From positions 310,001-374,000 of the forward strand of contig NZ_JAMKMS010000001.1 in assembly GCF_023634655.1 (NCBI RefSeq): 64,000 bases of DNA, in the 5' to 3' direction. The stretch is from Vibrio methylphosphonaticus (GTDB lineage Bacteria; Pseudomonadota; Gammaproteobacteria; Enterobacterales; Vibrionaceae). This document shows positions 10,191 to 20,131 of the stretch, piece by piece (position 1 is the stretch's first letter; each line of letters starts with the position of its first letter). Position numbers and translations under genes: made by a program. The notes under the pieces were generated by a model. The model was not told the origin of the DNA. It made no database searches and was given only the letters and a program-made list of their open reading frames with translations.

Positions 10191-10589
10191 TTAGCGGTAT
10201 TTTTCGATGACTTTATTTAATATTGGTACGTTTGCTTCTGGGAAAGCATAATCGGCAAGATCAGCAATATTGACCCAAACACCTTGCTGCCCTTCCTTAC
10301 CGTAAGGCTGGCGCTCAAAAGCGGTCACTTCAAAAAAATCGAACGCCAAAGATTTATCGGTATAATCATGAAGTAAATGCTCAAATAACGTAAGAGCCGT
10401 CACTTCTATATCTATCTCTTCATATAACTCACGCGTTAACGCATCTTCTGCCGTCTCATTCGCTTCAACTTTACCCCCTGGAAATTCCCAAAGCCCACCT
10501 TGATGCGCTTTGTCAGGACGCTTAGTAATGTAGATCTTTGATTTGTCGTCATTAAATATAATAGCAGCGACAATATGTACCCGTTTCAT
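10191..10589 (-). CDS. mutT: MutT 8-oxo-dGTP pyrophosphatase (Nudix)
   Basis: MutT cleaves 8-oxo-(d)GTP and prevents A:T to C:G mutations. The ATG at 10589 gives 132 residues starting MKRVHIVAAII, which aligns with E. coli MutT; a TTG six bases upstream is rejected. The Nudix box runs from Gly39 to Ile61 with Glu45, Arg53, Glu54, Glu57 and Glu58 present. The glycine normally found after the EE pair is Asp60 (EEIDI). AAGGA lies about nine bases before the ATG. The gene follows secA, but the secA terminator ends only a few bases before this ribosome binding site. Transcription must therefore come from inside secA or by readthrough. Confidence 0.92.
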   Translation of the reverse strand: MKRVHIVAAIIFNDDKSKIYITKRPDKAHQGGLWEFPGGKVEANETAEDALTRELYEEIDIEVTALTLFEHLLHDYTDKSLAFDFFEVTAFERQPYGKEGQQGVWVNIADLADYAFPEANVPILNKVIEKYR

Positions 10590-10603
10590 TGTCAATTTTC
10601 CTT

Positions 10604-10634
10604 AAAAAAAAGAGCCGCGAAAGCGGCTCTTTTT
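10604..10634 (-). terminator. Terminator between secA and mutT
   Basis: An AAAGAGCCGC / GCGGCTCTTT stem with TTTC loop is followed by T8 on the minus strand. It starts 15 nt after the secA stop. Its T tract abuts the mutT ribosome binding site, leaving no room for a mutT promoter between hairpin and gene. Confidence 0.88.
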
Positions 10635-10648
10635 AATCACATCATTAG

Positions 10649-13381
10649 TTAATCAATTTTACCATGACATTGCTTGTACTTTTTACCTGACCCACAAGGA
10701 CAAGGTTCATTACGGCCAACTTTACGCTCTTCACGAACAACAGGCTGATGAGCATCATCGCCCGCTTCTTCACTGTGATCGGCAAGTTGGTTTTCAGCAG
10801 TAGCATGTTGAGGTTGAGCACGACGTGCTGCCTCTTCAGCTTGCGCTTGACGCTGTGCTTCCATTCGTTCAACTTCTTCTTGCTGCTGAACTCGAACTTT
10901 AGACAAAATGGTAACCACATCCAGCTTCAAGGATTCGAGTAACTGTTCAAACAACTCGAATGATTCGCGCTTATATTCTTGCTTCGGATTCTTTTGCGCA
11001 TAGCCACGTAAGTGGATACCTTGACGTAAATGATCCATGGCAGCCAAGTGCTCTTTCCACAATGTATCGAGCGTTTGCAGCATGACTGATTTTTCGAAAT
11101 TGCGCAGTACAGAAGCTCCAACGGTTTCTTCTTTTTGGTTATAAACGGTAACGGCTGTTTCTAGAATCTTCTCTCGAAGAGCTTCTTCATACAGCTTGTC
11201 ATCTTCTTCTAGCCATGTAGTAAGAGGAAGATCTAAGTCGAAATCGTTTTTCAGGCGCTCTTGAAGACCTTTCACGTCCCACATATCTTCCAGAGACTGC
11301 GGGGCAATATATTCATCAATGACCGACGCAAATACATCTGCACGGTTATGCTCAAGCATGTCACGAATATCTTCTGCGGTCATAAGCTCGTCACGCAGCT
11401 CATAAACAACCTTACGTTGATCGTTGGCAACATCATCAAATTCGAGTAGTTGCTTACGAATGTCGAAGTTACGACCCTCAACTTTACGTTGCGCTTTTTC
11501 TATAGAGCGAGACAGCATCTTACTTTCAATTGCTTCGCCTTCATCCATACCGCTTTGAATTAATCCAGCCATACGATCAGAAGTGAAGATGCGCAGTAGC
11601 TGATCTTCCATTGATAGATAGAAACGCGAAGAACCAGCATCGCCCTGACGACCAGAACGACCACGTAATTGGTTATCAATACGACGTGATTCGTGACGCT
11701 CAGTACCAATAATGTGCAAGCCACCTGACTCCAGCACTTTATCGTGCACCACTCGCCAGTCTGCTCTGATCGCATCAATTTGTTCTTGCGTTGCATTGCC
11801 TAGCGCTTCAACTTGCGCCTGCCAGCTACCACCTAGCACGATATCCGTACCACGACCCGCCATGTTAGTTGCGATAGTTACCGCGCCTGGCGTCCCCGCT
11901 TCAGCTACAATCTCGGCTTCTTTTTCATGGAATTTCGCGTTCAGTACGTTGTGTTTTACATTTGCTTCTTTCAACGCATTAGAAAGCAGTTCCGATTTTT
12001 CAATCGACACCGTACCGACAAGGATCGGTTGACCATTTGCCGCGCGCACTTTGATATCTTCAATGATAGCATTGAATTTTTCTACTTCAGTACGATAAAC
12101 CACATCTGGCATGTCATCACGAACCATTGGCTTATTGGTTGGGATAACCACGGTTTCCAATCCATAGATAGACTGGAATTCAAATGCTTCTGTATCAGCG
12201 GTACCTGTCATGCCAGACAGTTTGTCATACAAACGGAAGAAGTTTTGGAACGTGATCGAAGCTAGCGTTTGGTTTTCATTCTGAATCTTAACGCCTTCTT
12301 TGGCTTCCACTGCTTGGTGAAGACCTTCTGACCAACGACGACCTGGCATAGTACGGCCAGTGTGCTCATCGACGATAACGACCTCACCTTCTTCTGTAAC
12401 GATGTAGTCGACGTTAACTTCAAACAACACATGAGCACGCAAAGCAGCATTCACGTGGTGCAGCAAACTAATGTTAGTTGGAGAATACAAGGTATCTCCT
12501 TCTTCCATCATGCCATTTTTAATCAGTAGTTCTTCAACGAACTCCTGACCAGTCTCGGTTAAATGTACCTGTTTTGATTTCTCATCAACAGTATAGTGAC
12601 CGTCGCCGCGGTACTCTTCTGAGTCTTCCTGCTCTTGCACCTGAAGGTGTGGGATTAACGTGTTGATACGAGTATAAAGCTCTGAGCTATCTTCTGCTGG
12701 ACCTGAAATGATAAGCGGCGTACGCGCTTCATCAATCAAGATCGAATCCACTTCATCGACAACTGCAAAGAAACGAGCGCGCTGTACACGGTCTTCTTCA
12801 CGGAACGCCATATTGTCACGTAGATAATCAAAACCAAATTCGTTATTTGTTCCGTACAAAATGTCCGCTTGATAGGCTTCTTTTTTCTCTTGCGGGTGCA
12901 TATTAGGAACATTGACACCAACAGTCATGCCAAGGAATTCAAACAAAGCTCGGTTTGTTTCGGCATCACGTTTTGCAAGGTAATCGTTGACGGTAACGAT
13001 ATGGACGCCTTTGCCTGGTAGAGCGTTTAGGTAAGCAGGAAGTGTTGCCGTCAGTGTTTTACCTTCACCGGTTCTCATTTCAGCGATTTGACCTGAGTTC
13101 AGTACCATTCCACCGATGAGCTGCACGTCAAAGTGGCGCATGCCGAATACACGCTTCGATGCTTCACGTACCGTTGCAAATGCTTCTGGCAAGATACGGT
13201 CTAGGTCTTCACCTTTATCCAATCTCTCACGGAACTCAATGGTTTTCGCTTTTAAATCTTCATCCGATAGTGACTCAAACTGAGGTTCAAAGTCGTTAAT
13301 CTGTTTAACAATTTTTTTTAGTCGACGCAACGTTCTATCATTGCGACTACCAATGACCTTCGTCAGTAGCTTAGTAATCAT
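10649..13381 (-). CDS. secA: Preprotein translocase ATPase SecA
   Basis: SecA drives post-translational protein export through SecYEG. The 910-residue protein has the full domain set. The DEAD motor has P-loop TGEGKT near 104-109 and [16 protein letters not shown] near 208-223. The preprotein cross-linking domain, second RecA-like domain ([14 protein letters not shown], near 505), helical scaffold and wing follow. The C-terminal zinc tail [13 protein letters not shown] binds SecB and lipids. A Gln/Glu/Ala-rich linker precedes the tail. Unlike E. coli, no SecM arrest peptide is visible upstream: 545 nt separate it from lpxC. Its own terminator follows, then mutT. Confidence 0.98.
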   Translation of the reverse strand: MITKLLTKVIGSRNDRTLRRLKKIVKQINDFEPQFESLSDEDLKAKTIEFRERLDKGEDLDRILPEAFATVREASKRVFGMRHFDVQLIGGMVLNSGQIAEMRTGEGKTLTATLPAYLNALPGKGVHIVTVNDYLAKRDAETNRALFEFLGMTVGVNVPNMHPQEKKEAYQADILYGTNNEFGFDYLRDNMAFREEDRVQRARFFAVVDEVDSILIDEARTPLIISGPAEDSSELYTRINTLIPHLQVQEQEDSEEYRGDGHYTVDEKSKQVHLTETGQEFVEELLIKNGMMEEGDTLYSPTNISLLHHVNAALRAHVLFEVNVDYIVTEEGEVVIVDEHTGRTMPGRRWSEGLHQAVEAKEGVKIQNENQTLASITFQNFFRLYDKLSGMTGTADTEAFEFQSIYGLETVVIPTNKPMVRDDMPDVVYRTEVEKFNAIIEDIKVRAANGQPILVGTVSIEKSELLSNALKEANVKHNVLNAKFHEKEAEIVAEAGTPGAVTIATNMAGRGTDIVLGGSWQAQVEALGNATQEQIDAIRADWRVVHDKVLESGGLHIIGTERHESRRIDNQLRGRSGRQGDAGSSRFYLSMEDQLLRIFTSDRMAGLIQSGMDEGEAIESKMLSRSIEKAQRKVEGRNFDIRKQLLEFDDVANDQRKVVYELRDELMTAEDIRDMLEHNRADVFASVIDEYIAPQSLEDMWDVKGLQERLKNDFDLDLPLTTWLEEDDKLYEEALREKILETAVTVYNQKEETVGASVLRNFEKSVMLQTLDTLWKEHLAAMDHLRQGIHLRGYAQKNPKQEYKRESFELFEQLLESLKLDVVTILSKVRVQQQEEVERMEAQRQAQAEEAARRAQPQHATAENQLADHSEEAGDDAHQPVVREERKVGRNEPCPCGSGKKYKQCHGKID

Positions 13382-13884
13382 TGTGAATTTTTTCTCTCTA
13401 CCATTAGATCATACTGACCTATTAAAATTGCCTTCCGTCTCGACTAGGGTCTATTTACCTAACAGAGATAAAATCTATATAAGCTGATATTGAGTTCAAA
13501 CTTAAAAATTTCAAGGCAGCCTTACCAATTAATGGCCATAGTGTAAGGAATTTTTGGCCTAACAACCAAGTAACTAGGCAAACTAACCTCAATTTGTTTG
13601 ATGTATTTGGAAGTTTTTACATTTTGAGTGTTTAAAAAACAAAATTGTTGCCGAAATAACGCATGAACATACGGGTGAAACTTGTTAAAAATGCAATCTA
13701 AGCATGCAGCAATGCTATCCCACGGATCACATATAAAGCCCATATAAGCGCAACTATGTCGTTCAAAGTTTTTCAACAAAAGAGTTTAATAGAGGCAAAG
13801 ATTTGCCGTTGTTAGTGATGGACAGGTAAAAGCGCTTGGTGATGCCATTTGCAGAGATAAATGGAAGAAGTGAACGCCCCAAAC
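13382..13884. other. lpxC-secA intergenic region without secM
   Basis: About 500 nt between the lpxC terminator and secA with no recognisable gene. An 85-codon ORF on the minus strand (13522-13779) starts with TTG, has no ribosome binding site and resembles nothing I know. A plus-strand open stretch ending at 13877 has protein-like composition (VVSDGQVKALGDAICRDKW) but no start codon, and may be a gene remnant. A weak promoter-like pair for secA (minus-strand TTGAAC 13494-13499, TAGATT 13472-13477, 16-nt spacing) precedes a leader of about 85 nt. Confidence 0.5.
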
Positions 13885-13912
13885 AAAAAAATCAGGCATA
13901 AGCCTGATTTTT
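13885..13912 (-). terminator. Rho-independent terminator of lpxC
   Basis: Minus-strand stem AAATCAGGC / GCCTGATTT with a 4-nt loop and a following T run, just after the lpxC stop. It would close the dcw-lpxC transcript and insulate secA. Confidence 0.9.
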
Positions 13913-13926
13913 CATTTAGATTCTTA

Positions 13927-14844
13927 TTATGCTAAAACCATCGCTGGGTCAGCAAAAGCAACCGGAGAACCAACCTCTTCTTCGAATGTTGCCCACTCCC
14001 AAGCTTCTTGGTCCGCTAGAACTGCGCGCAATAATTGGTTGTTGAGACCGTGACCTGACTTATAAGCAGAGAACTCACCAACAATGGCATGTCCTGCCAT
14101 ATATAGATCGCCAATTGCATCCAGTACTTTATGAGTCACAAATTCATTCTCAAAACGAAGGCCTTCTTCGTTCAAGATGCGATACTCATCAAGTACGATA
14201 GCGCAGTTAAAGCTGCCGCCTAGACATAGGTTTTGCGATTGAAGATACTCAATATCACGCATAAAGCCAAAAGTACGGGCGCGTGAAATTTCTTTCACAA
14301 AACCTTGAGATGAGAAATCAAACTTTAATCGCTGCTCATCTGAATCGATAGCGGGGTGATTAAACTCAATTTCAAAATCCATACGGAAGCCGTTGTAGGG
14401 GCGAAGTTCGGCCCATTTATCTTCATCTTCAAAGCGCACTGGCTTTTTGATGCGGATAAAACGCTTCGGTGCACTCTGCACTTCGATACCAGCTTGTTGA
14501 AGTAGGTAAACAAACGGACTTGCACTGCCATCCATGATTGGGATCTCAGGCGCATCAACTTCAACAATAATGTTATCAATACCCATACCTGCTAAAGCAG
14601 CACTAAGGTGCTCAACCGTAGAGATACGAATACCTTCGTCGTTCACCAGTGCAGTACAAAGCATTGTATCACGCACTGACAATGGGTCTGCAGGGAAATC
14701 CACGGGTGGATTTACGTCTGTACGACGGTAAATAACACCAGTGTTAGCCGCAGCTGGTCGTAGAGTTAGTGTTACTTTACGGCCTGAGTGGAGGCCCACC
14801 CCCACTGTAGTCACTATTTCTTTCAGCGTACGTTGTTTGATCAT
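13927..14844 (-). CDS. lpxC: UDP-3-O-acyl-GlcNAc deacetylase
   Basis: LpxC is the zinc deacetylase that commits lipid A synthesis. The 305-residue protein begins [11 protein letters not shown] and matches E. coli LpxC in length. The zinc-ligand region [12 protein letters not shown] (His near 79), the second zinc-binding region [10 protein letters not shown] (His and Asp near 238-242) and the catalytic His in [12 protein letters not shown] are all visible. ATG 14844 is chosen because AGAGG lies seven bases upstream; a TTG two codons earlier is rejected. It follows ftsZ, with its own promoter in the gap, and ends in a terminator. The C-terminal LA-type tail resembles that used for FtsH degradation in E. 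coli. Confidence 0.97.
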   Translation of the reverse strand: MIKQRTLKEIVTTVGVGLHSGRKVTLTLRPAAANTGVIYRRTDVNPPVDFPADPLSVRDTMLCTALVNDEGIRISTVEHLSAALAGMGIDNIIVEVDAPEIPIMDGSASPFVYLLQQAGIEVQSAPKRFIRIKKPVRFEDEDKWAELRPYNGFRMDFEIEFNHPAIDSDEQRLKFDFSSQGFVKEISRARTFGFMRDIEYLQSQNLCLGGSFNCAIVLDEYRILNEEGLRFENEFVTHKVLDAIGDLYMAGHAIVGEFSAYKSGHGLNNQLLRAVLADQEAWEWATFEEEVGSPVAFADPAMVLA

Positions 14845-14900
14845 CTGCAAACCTCTTAATCTACGTTACATATCACTGTTGATAATGTAAGCAATCGCGA

Positions 14901-14928
14901 ATCCTACCAGAATTTTGAGCTATGTCAA
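14901..14928 (-). promoter_or_regulatory. Promoter of lpxC (extended -10)
   Basis: On the minus strand a perfect TTGACA (14923-14928) and TAGGAT (14901-14906) are 16 nt apart. The sequence TGG directly before TAGGAT forms an extended -10. It lies just after the ftsZ stop and would let lpxC be transcribed apart from the division genes. Confidence 0.65.
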
Positions 14929-14943
14929 ATTCAAGCGGATTTG

Positions 14944-16167
14944 TTAGTCCGCTTGACGACGCAAAAATGCTGGAATATCTAAGTAGCCATTTTCCTTTTC
15001 AGGCTTTGGTACAGCGTTGTTTGCTGAACTCGCCGGCGCGCTTGCCGATGGTGCAGGTTGCTGTTTAACCTCTGGCTTCTGAGTATTTACATGCACATTT
15101 GGTGCCACTTTCTCTTCTACTTTCGCAGCTTGAGCTTGTGGTGCCGACTGTGGCTGAGCTGTTGCAACGGGTGCTTTACCACCGGCCACTAAAGTAATAT
15201 CAGGTTTACGCTCATTGCCAATACCAGTAGCAACAACCGTTACTCGAATTTCATCGCTCATGTCTGGGTCAAGAGACGTACCAATAACAACCGTTGCATT
15301 GTCAGAAGCAAATGCTTTAACCGTGTTACCAACCGTTTCAAACTCGTCTAAGCGCATGTCTAGACCAGCAGTAATGTTCACAAGGACACCACGAGCACCA
15401 GCAAGATCGATGTCTTCTAGAAGTGGGCTAGAAATAGCCATTTCAGCCGCTTCTTCCGCTCGGTCTTCACCTTTAGCGACACCACTTCCCATCATTGCAT
15501 GCCCCATTTCAGACATCACAGTACGAACATCGGCAAAGTCGACGTTAATCATACCAGGGCGAGTAATTAACTCGGCAATACCTTGAACCGCATTTTTAAG
15601 TACATCATTTGCACTTGCAAACGCTTCAAGTAATGTGACACCGCGACCCAGTACTTTGAGAAGTTTTTCGTTCGGGATCGTAATCAAAGAATCAACATGC
15701 TTAGAAAGCTCTTCAATTCCTTGCTCAGCAAAAGCCAAACGTTTTTTACCTTCAAAGCTAAATGGTTTGGTTACTACGGCAACAGTTAAGATGCCCAGTT
15801 CTTTCGCCACTTCAGCAATAACAGGTGCAGCACCAGTACCCGTGCCACCGCCCATACCTGCTGCGATAAACACCATATCGGCGCCAGTAATGCTTTCTTT
15901 AATTCTTTCTTTATCTTCTAGAGCTGCATCACGTCCAACTTGTGGGTTTGCACCCGCACCCAAGCCTTTTGTGATATCTCCACCAATTTGAATGACGTGG
16001 TTAATACTCGTTTTGCGAAGCGCTTGTGCGTCTGTATTTACACTGATGAAATCAACCCCTTCGATTGATTCACGCACCATGTGCTCAACAGCGTTACCAC
16101 CGCCACCGCCAACTCCAACTACCTTGATTACCGCTTCGTCAGACATTTCCATCATCGGTTCAAACAT
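14944..16167 (-). CDS. ftsZ: Cell division protein FtsZ
   Basis: FtsZ is the tubulin-like GTPase that forms the division ring. The 407-residue protein has the glycine-rich nucleotide loop [15 protein letters not shown] (about 16-30), the tubulin signature [10 protein letters not shown] (about 106-115) and the T7 catalytic loop NVDFADV near 207. A long Ala/Pro/Gln-rich disordered linker (about 318-390) follows. The terminal peptide [13 protein letters not shown] binds FtsA and ZipA. Length is slightly above E. coli (383) because of the linker. It lies 29 nt downstream of ftsA. Confidence 0.98.
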   Translation of the reverse strand: MFEPMMEMSDEAVIKVVGVGGGGGNAVEHMVRESIEGVDFISVNTDAQALRKTSINHVIQIGGDITKGLGAGANPQVGRDAALEDKERIKESITGADMVFIAAGMGGGTGTGAAPVIAEVAKELGILTVAVVTKPFSFEGKKRLAFAEQGIEELSKHVDSLITIPNEKLLKVLGRGVTLLEAFASANDVLKNAVQGIAELITRPGMINVDFADVRTVMSEMGHAMMGSGVAKGEDRAEEAAEMAISSPLLEDIDLAGARGVLVNITAGLDMRLDEFETVGNTVKAFASDNATVVIGTSLDPDMSDEIRVTVVATGIGNERKPDITLVAGGKAPVATAQPQSAPQAQAAKVEEKVAPNVHVNTQKPEVKQQPAPSASAPASSANNAVPKPEKENGYLDIPAFLRRQAD

Positions 16168-16196
16168 TTGTTATCTCCGTTTCCCTGCAACTCAGG

Positions 16197-17459
16197 TTAA
16201 AACTCTTTTTGTATCCAATTACGCAATTTACCGAATAGTGTCGACACCGATTGACGTTTAGGTTCGTTATAATCATTGTCGTCATTAATCTGACTATCTC
16301 TTGCGTAATGAAGTAATCCTACAGCCGTCGAATGATACGGCTCTTTAACATAGTCCGTGAGGCCACTAACCTCAAGAGGCTTACCTACACGAACTTGGTT
16401 GCGAAAGACGCGTTCTGCACATTCAACAACCCCTTCAATTTGAGCGGCGCCACCTGTTAAGACGACCCCAGCAGCAAGATGGTGTTTTACACCACTCTCT
16501 CTCAACTTAATCTGTACATTATCAATAGTCTGATTTACCAGCCCCATTAACTCTGTATAGCGCGGTTCAATCACTTCCGCCAGCGTTTGACGCTGTAAAC
16601 TACGGGAAGGACGTCCTCCCACACTAGGAACATTAACCGTGTCGTCTTTGCTCACCAACTCGCTTAATGCACAGCCATACTTCACTTTAATCTCTTCTGC
16701 ATCACTTAAGGGCGTACCGAATGCAAACGCAATGTCACTCGTGACCGCATTACCTGCGTATGAAAAGACTTCTGTGTGTCTTAAAGCACCACCGGTCCAA
16801 ATAGATACATCCATCGTACCCGCGCCAATATCAACGACACATACGCCCAACTCGCGTTCGTCCTCAGTAATAACCGCATTACTTGATGCCAAACCAGAAA
16901 AAACAAGCTGCTCGACTTTTAAGTCACAACGCTCTACTGCCTTAATGATATTCCGTGCCATATCATTATGGCAAGAAATCAAATGGACGCTCACTTCCAT
17001 ACGAACACCAGACAAGCCAAGAGGGTTTTTAATGCCTTCTTGATAGTCTATGGTAAATTCTTGAGGAATTACATGCAGAATACGTTGTTCATCACCAATT
17101 TTTATGGATTTAGCGGTATGAATCGCCCGATCCATATCATCTTGTGATACTTCTTCTTCAGAAATGGTTCCCATACCTTTTTCGATACGGCTGGCAATGT
17201 GACGACCTGAAAGAGAGATAAAGACATTAGTGATCTTACATTCGGCCATTAACTCAGCCTGATCAATAGCACGCTGCACCGACTTGACGACAGATTCAAG
17301 ATCGTTCACACCACCTTTGTCCATCCCTCTAGATGGACTGGAACCTGCACCAATAATGTTCACCTGGCCATCAGGTAGAATCTCTCCTACCAAGGCCGAC
17401 ACGGTAGCAGTGCCTATATCAAGACCGACAATTAGATTGTCATCCATGGTCTTAGTCAT
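16197..17459 (-). CDS. ftsA: Cell division protein FtsA
   Basis: FtsA is the actin-like protein that tethers FtsZ filaments to the membrane and recruits later division proteins. From the ATG at 17459 the product is 420 residues. It has the actin-type phosphate-1 motif VGLDIGTATVSALVGE near the N terminus, phosphate-2 VVDIGAGTMDVSIW, adenosine motif VLTGGAAQIEG, and a C-terminal amphipathic targeting helix LFGKLRNWIQKEF. An upstream TTG is rejected because AGAGAG sits five bases before this ATG and E. coli FtsA aligns here. A large inverted repeat fills the gap between ftsQ and this gene. Confidence 0.97.
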   Translation of the reverse strand: MTKTMDDNLIVGLDIGTATVSALVGEILPDGQVNIIGAGSSPSRGMDKGGVNDLESVVKSVQRAIDQAELMAECKITNVFISLSGRHIASRIEKGMGTISEEEVSQDDMDRAIHTAKSIKIGDEQRILHVIPQEFTIDYQEGIKNPLGLSGVRMEVSVHLISCHNDMARNIIKAVERCDLKVEQLVFSGLASSNAVITEDERELGVCVVDIGAGTMDVSIWTGGALRHTEVFSYAGNAVTSDIAFAFGTPLSDAEEIKVKYGCALSELVSKDDTVNVPSVGGRPSRSLQRQTLAEVIEPRYTELMGLVNQTIDNVQIKLRESGVKHHLAAGVVLTGGAAQIEGVVECAERVFRNQVRVGKPLEVSGLTDYVKEPYHSTAVGLLHYARDSQINDDNDYNEPKRQSVSTLFGKLRNWIQKEF

Positions 17460-17546
17460 CTGTACTCTCTTATTATAAAGTTTCAATTACCATTCAAGTC
17501 ATTCATCAGATTGATAATTACACTGACAAAAAGGCTTAATCGCAAG

Positions 17547-17593
17547 ACTGAATTTATGTATCAACACGTGAAATATCGATACATAATGTCAGT
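17547..17593. repeat. Long imperfect inverted repeat between ftsQ and ftsA
   Basis: Arms of 16 nt (plus-strand 17547-17562 and 17578-17593) match at 14 positions around a 15-nt centre that itself contains CACGTG. The inner nine pairs (TTATGTATC / GATACATAA) are perfect. The repeat begins 2 nt after the ftsQ stop. No T run follows on the minus strand, so it is not a standard terminator. An mRNA hairpin or a protein-binding dyad are the alternatives. Confidence 0.7.
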
Positions 17594-17595
17594 CA

Positions 17596-18420
17596 CTAAC
17601 TTGCTATGTTATTCGTGGTGCTACCGCTACTATTTTCCATCAATTTAGAATCAGGAAACCAACCGACAGCTGCACCTGTATCGTAGCGCAAATCAATGTA
17701 GCTCACTTGAGAAACTTTCTCACCGAGTCGTTGATATAGAAAAATAAATCGCTGTAAACGATCGTTCAGCGCATCTTTCCCTAACTCGACCCGAATTCCG
17801 TTATTTAGAATGACTTGCCAAGCGCGACGTTCGTTCAATACTAAAGATGAGATAGACAACCCTAGTGGCGACAGTTTTTTGCTACTTTCTCTATAGGCAT
17901 TCAACACTTTCAGTTGTGTGCCTGCAGGCCCATAAAGTTTCACCTTTTCTTCTTCAATTAGCGAAACATCGCCATTAAAGATAACACCAGAAGCATCAAG
18001 CATTTCAAGGCCATTCCAGATAGCACTCGCTTGATACTCTGTTAAGAATACTTTAACAGTATCTGGCCATTGCTTTCTAACGGAAGCTTGAGAGACCCAC
18101 TCAATATTCTCAACACTGGCTTGTAATACATTGATGTCCTGAGACATAAATGTACCAATATGGTCAAGGTGCGCAAATGCATCCTGCACGTCTTTCGCCG
18201 ACACATGCGTCAGTTCACCCTGTAACACAATTTTAGACAAAGGGAGTCGTTGATCATCCCACATCCAACTTATTGTAGCGTAGAGCATAGAGCCGATAGC
18301 AATAATGACAATAAACAAAAATGCCAGACCTAAACTATTTTGCTTCAACAACGTGACAGGTTGTTTAAGCAAAGTGGCTGTTTTTTTGTATGTTGCACTG
18401 CTCGCAGAAGCTTCTGTCAA
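17596..18420 (-). CDS. ftsQ: Cell division protein FtsQ
   Basis: FtsQ is a bitopic inner-membrane protein linking early and late division proteins through FtsB/FtsL. The 274-residue product has a short cytoplasmic tail and one membrane segment at about 29-50 (LGLAFLFIVIIAIGSMLYAT). The periplasmic POTRA domain begins LSKIVLQGELTHVS, and the beta domain ends before a Ser/Asn-rich tail. The start is TTG at 18420: the first in-frame ATG lies inside the membrane segment, and AGGGA is nine bases upstream of the TTG. It follows murC directly; the ddl gene found here in E. coli is absent. Confidence 0.93.
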   Translation of the reverse strand: MTEASASSATYKKTATLLKQPVTLLKQNSLGLAFLFIVIIAIGSMLYATISWMWDDQRLPLSKIVLQGELTHVSAKDVQDAFAHLDHIGTFMSQDINVLQASVENIEWVSQASVRKQWPDTVKVFLTEYQASAIWNGLEMLDASGVIFNGDVSLIEEEKVKLYGPAGTQLKVLNAYRESSKKLSPLGLSISSLVLNERRAWQVILNNGIRVELGKDALNDRLQRFIFLYQRLGEKVSQVSYIDLRYDTGAAVGWFPDSKLMENSSGSTTNNIAS

Positions 18421-18497
18421 ACCTATTGGTCCCTAATTAGTCTCTTCACCTTCAAGATTGCAGAGTAAGCGTCTAACCCATTGTCTATAACCTTAGG

Positions 18498-18503
18498 ATT
18501 ATA
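18498..18503 (-). promoter_or_regulatory. Possible -10 element for ftsQAZ
   Basis: A perfect TATAAT on the minus strand lies in the 226-nt murC-ftsQ gap, about 80 nt before the ftsQ start. No good -35 is seen at 16-18 nt, so this is tentative. Internal ftsQ/ftsA promoters are known in E. coli. Confidence 0.35.
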
Positions 18504-18646
18504 CTAACGAATATCAAACTATTAAACACTGAACCACACAAATCTGATGATTTGAGCGGGAAATTCGCAAAAAATCGGCCTGGACAACTTTAATAAGTTA
18601 CACCCAAGCCGTACAGCGTACTTTTATTTAATAGAATACACAATAA

Positions 18647-20113
18647 CTAACGATCACTATTCTGCATCGTTTTGATGCTTAACTCCATCGCTTGTAACTG
18701 TTTAGCAACTTTACCTATATCACCAGCGCCTTGAGTCAGCACTAGGTCTCCATCTTGCAAGAGATTAGATAAAACAGCAGGTAAACTGTTAATTTCCGGA
18801 ACAAAAACCGGATCCAACTTACCTCTCGTACGTATTGTCCGACACAGGGCTCGTCCATCTGCACCAACAATCGGAGCTTCTCCTGCAGAATACACATCCA
18901 ACATGACTAATACATCAACCTGCTCTAAAACATTGGCAAAGTCTTCATACAAGTCACGAGTTCGGCTATAACGGTGAGGCTGAAACACCATAACAAGTCG
19001 CTTATCACTCCATCCATTACGTGCCGCCTTAATGGTCACATCAACCTCTGTAGGATGATGTCCATAGTCATCTACCAGCATGACATTACCATTACCGGTA
19101 TCAAACTCCCCTAAGTGTTCAAAACGGCGCCCTGTACCTTCGGTACCTAACATGGCTTTGACGATCGCTTCATCAGAAATGTTATCTTCGGTCGCAACCG
19201 CAATCGCCGCAGACGCGTTCAGGGCATTATGCTCACCAGGAATATTAAGCGTAATATCTAAATTATCTCGGTCTTTTCTGACAACCGTAAACTTGCCTTG
19301 CTGCCCTTGCTGACGGTAATTTTCAATACGAACGTCGGCATCTTCAGAGAAACCGTAGGTAATGACTTGGCGACTGATACGAGGAATAAGCTCTCGCACC
19401 ACAGGGTCATCGACACATACAACGGCTTGACCGTAAAATGGCAAATTATGCAAAAAATCGATGAAGGTCTGTTTCAATGTATCGAAATCGCCTCCATAGG
19501 TATCCATGTGGTCAGCTTCAATATTAGTAACAATGCTTACCATTGGTTGCAGATGAAGGAAAGACGCATCACTCTCGTCGGCTTCCGCAATCAAGATACG
19601 GCTTGAACCAAGGCGAGCATTAGTGCCAGCGCTTTTTACTAACCCGCCATTCACAAACGTCGGATCCATGCCTGCTTCAGAATAGATCTGCGTCACTAAG
19701 GCCGTGGTTGTCGTTTTACCATGGGTCCCTGCCACAGCAATGCCATGACGAAATCGCATCAGCTCCGCTAACATTTCCGCGCGCTGTACCACGGGTATGC
19801 GTAACTCTTTAGCCGCCAGCAGTTCTGGGTTATCAGCATTGATAGCCGTTGACACAACAACAACACTCGCTTGGTCGATATTGCTCGCTTGGTGACCTAG
19901 GTAAATGGTTGCGCCTTTCTGTAACAAGCGTTCGGTCACGGCATTACTTCCAAGGTCGGAGCCGGTAATTTGATACCCCTCATTGAGTAATACCTCGGCA
20001 ATCCCGCTCATTCCCGCTCCGCCGATACCAACAAAGTGAATCGTTTTCACTCGTCGCATTTCCGGTACCAAAGCACGAATTTGTGCTAAATCTTGTTTGT
20101 GCTGCTGTGTCAT
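18647..20113 (-). CDS. murC: UDP-N-acetylmuramate--L-alanine ligase
   Basis: MurC adds L-alanine to UDP-MurNAc, the first amino acid of the stem peptide. The 488-residue protein has the N-terminal UDP-binding motif [18 protein letters not shown] (about 25-42). The ATP-binding loop [14 protein letters not shown] lies near 123, and the Mur-ligase central and C-terminal domains follow ([10 protein letters not shown] near 340). Length matches E. coli (491). It is the last Mur ligase in the cluster and follows murG by 18 nt. Confidence 0.98.
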   Translation of the reverse strand: MTQQHKQDLAQIRALVPEMRRVKTIHFVGIGGAGMSGIAEVLLNEGYQITGSDLGSNAVTERLLQKGATIYLGHQASNIDQASVVVVSTAINADNPELLAAKELRIPVVQRAEMLAELMRFRHGIAVAGTHGKTTTTALVTQIYSEAGMDPTFVNGGLVKSAGTNARLGSSRILIAEADESDASFLHLQPMVSIVTNIEADHMDTYGGDFDTLKQTFIDFLHNLPFYGQAVVCVDDPVVRELIPRISRQVITYGFSEDADVRIENYRQQGQQGKFTVVRKDRDNLDITLNIPGEHNALNASAAIAVATEDNISDEAIVKAMLGTEGTGRRFEHLGEFDTGNGNVMLVDDYGHHPTEVDVTIKAARNGWSDKRLVMVFQPHRYSRTRDLYEDFANVLEQVDVLVMLDVYSAGEAPIVGADGRALCRTIRTRGKLDPVFVPEINSLPAVLSNLLQDGDLVLTQGAGDIGKVAKQLQAMELSIKTMQNSDR

Positions 20114-20131
20114 TAAAAACGTCTCATTAAT

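Noticed and set aside
13522..13779. 85-codon ORF on the minus strand between lpxC and secA
   Set aside because: TTG start, no ribosome binding site, no signal peptide or arrest motif, and composition unlike a protein; not a SecM candidate.
15215..15991. Two long plus-strand ORFs (123 and 118 codons) opposite ftsZ
   Set aside because: Shadow frames of the strongly conserved ftsZ gene; Ser/Thr/Pro-rich composition typical of antisense reading.
17460..17486. Longer FtsA from an upstream TTG
   Set aside because: No ribosome binding site there; the ATG at 17459 has AGAGAG and aligns with E. coli FtsA.
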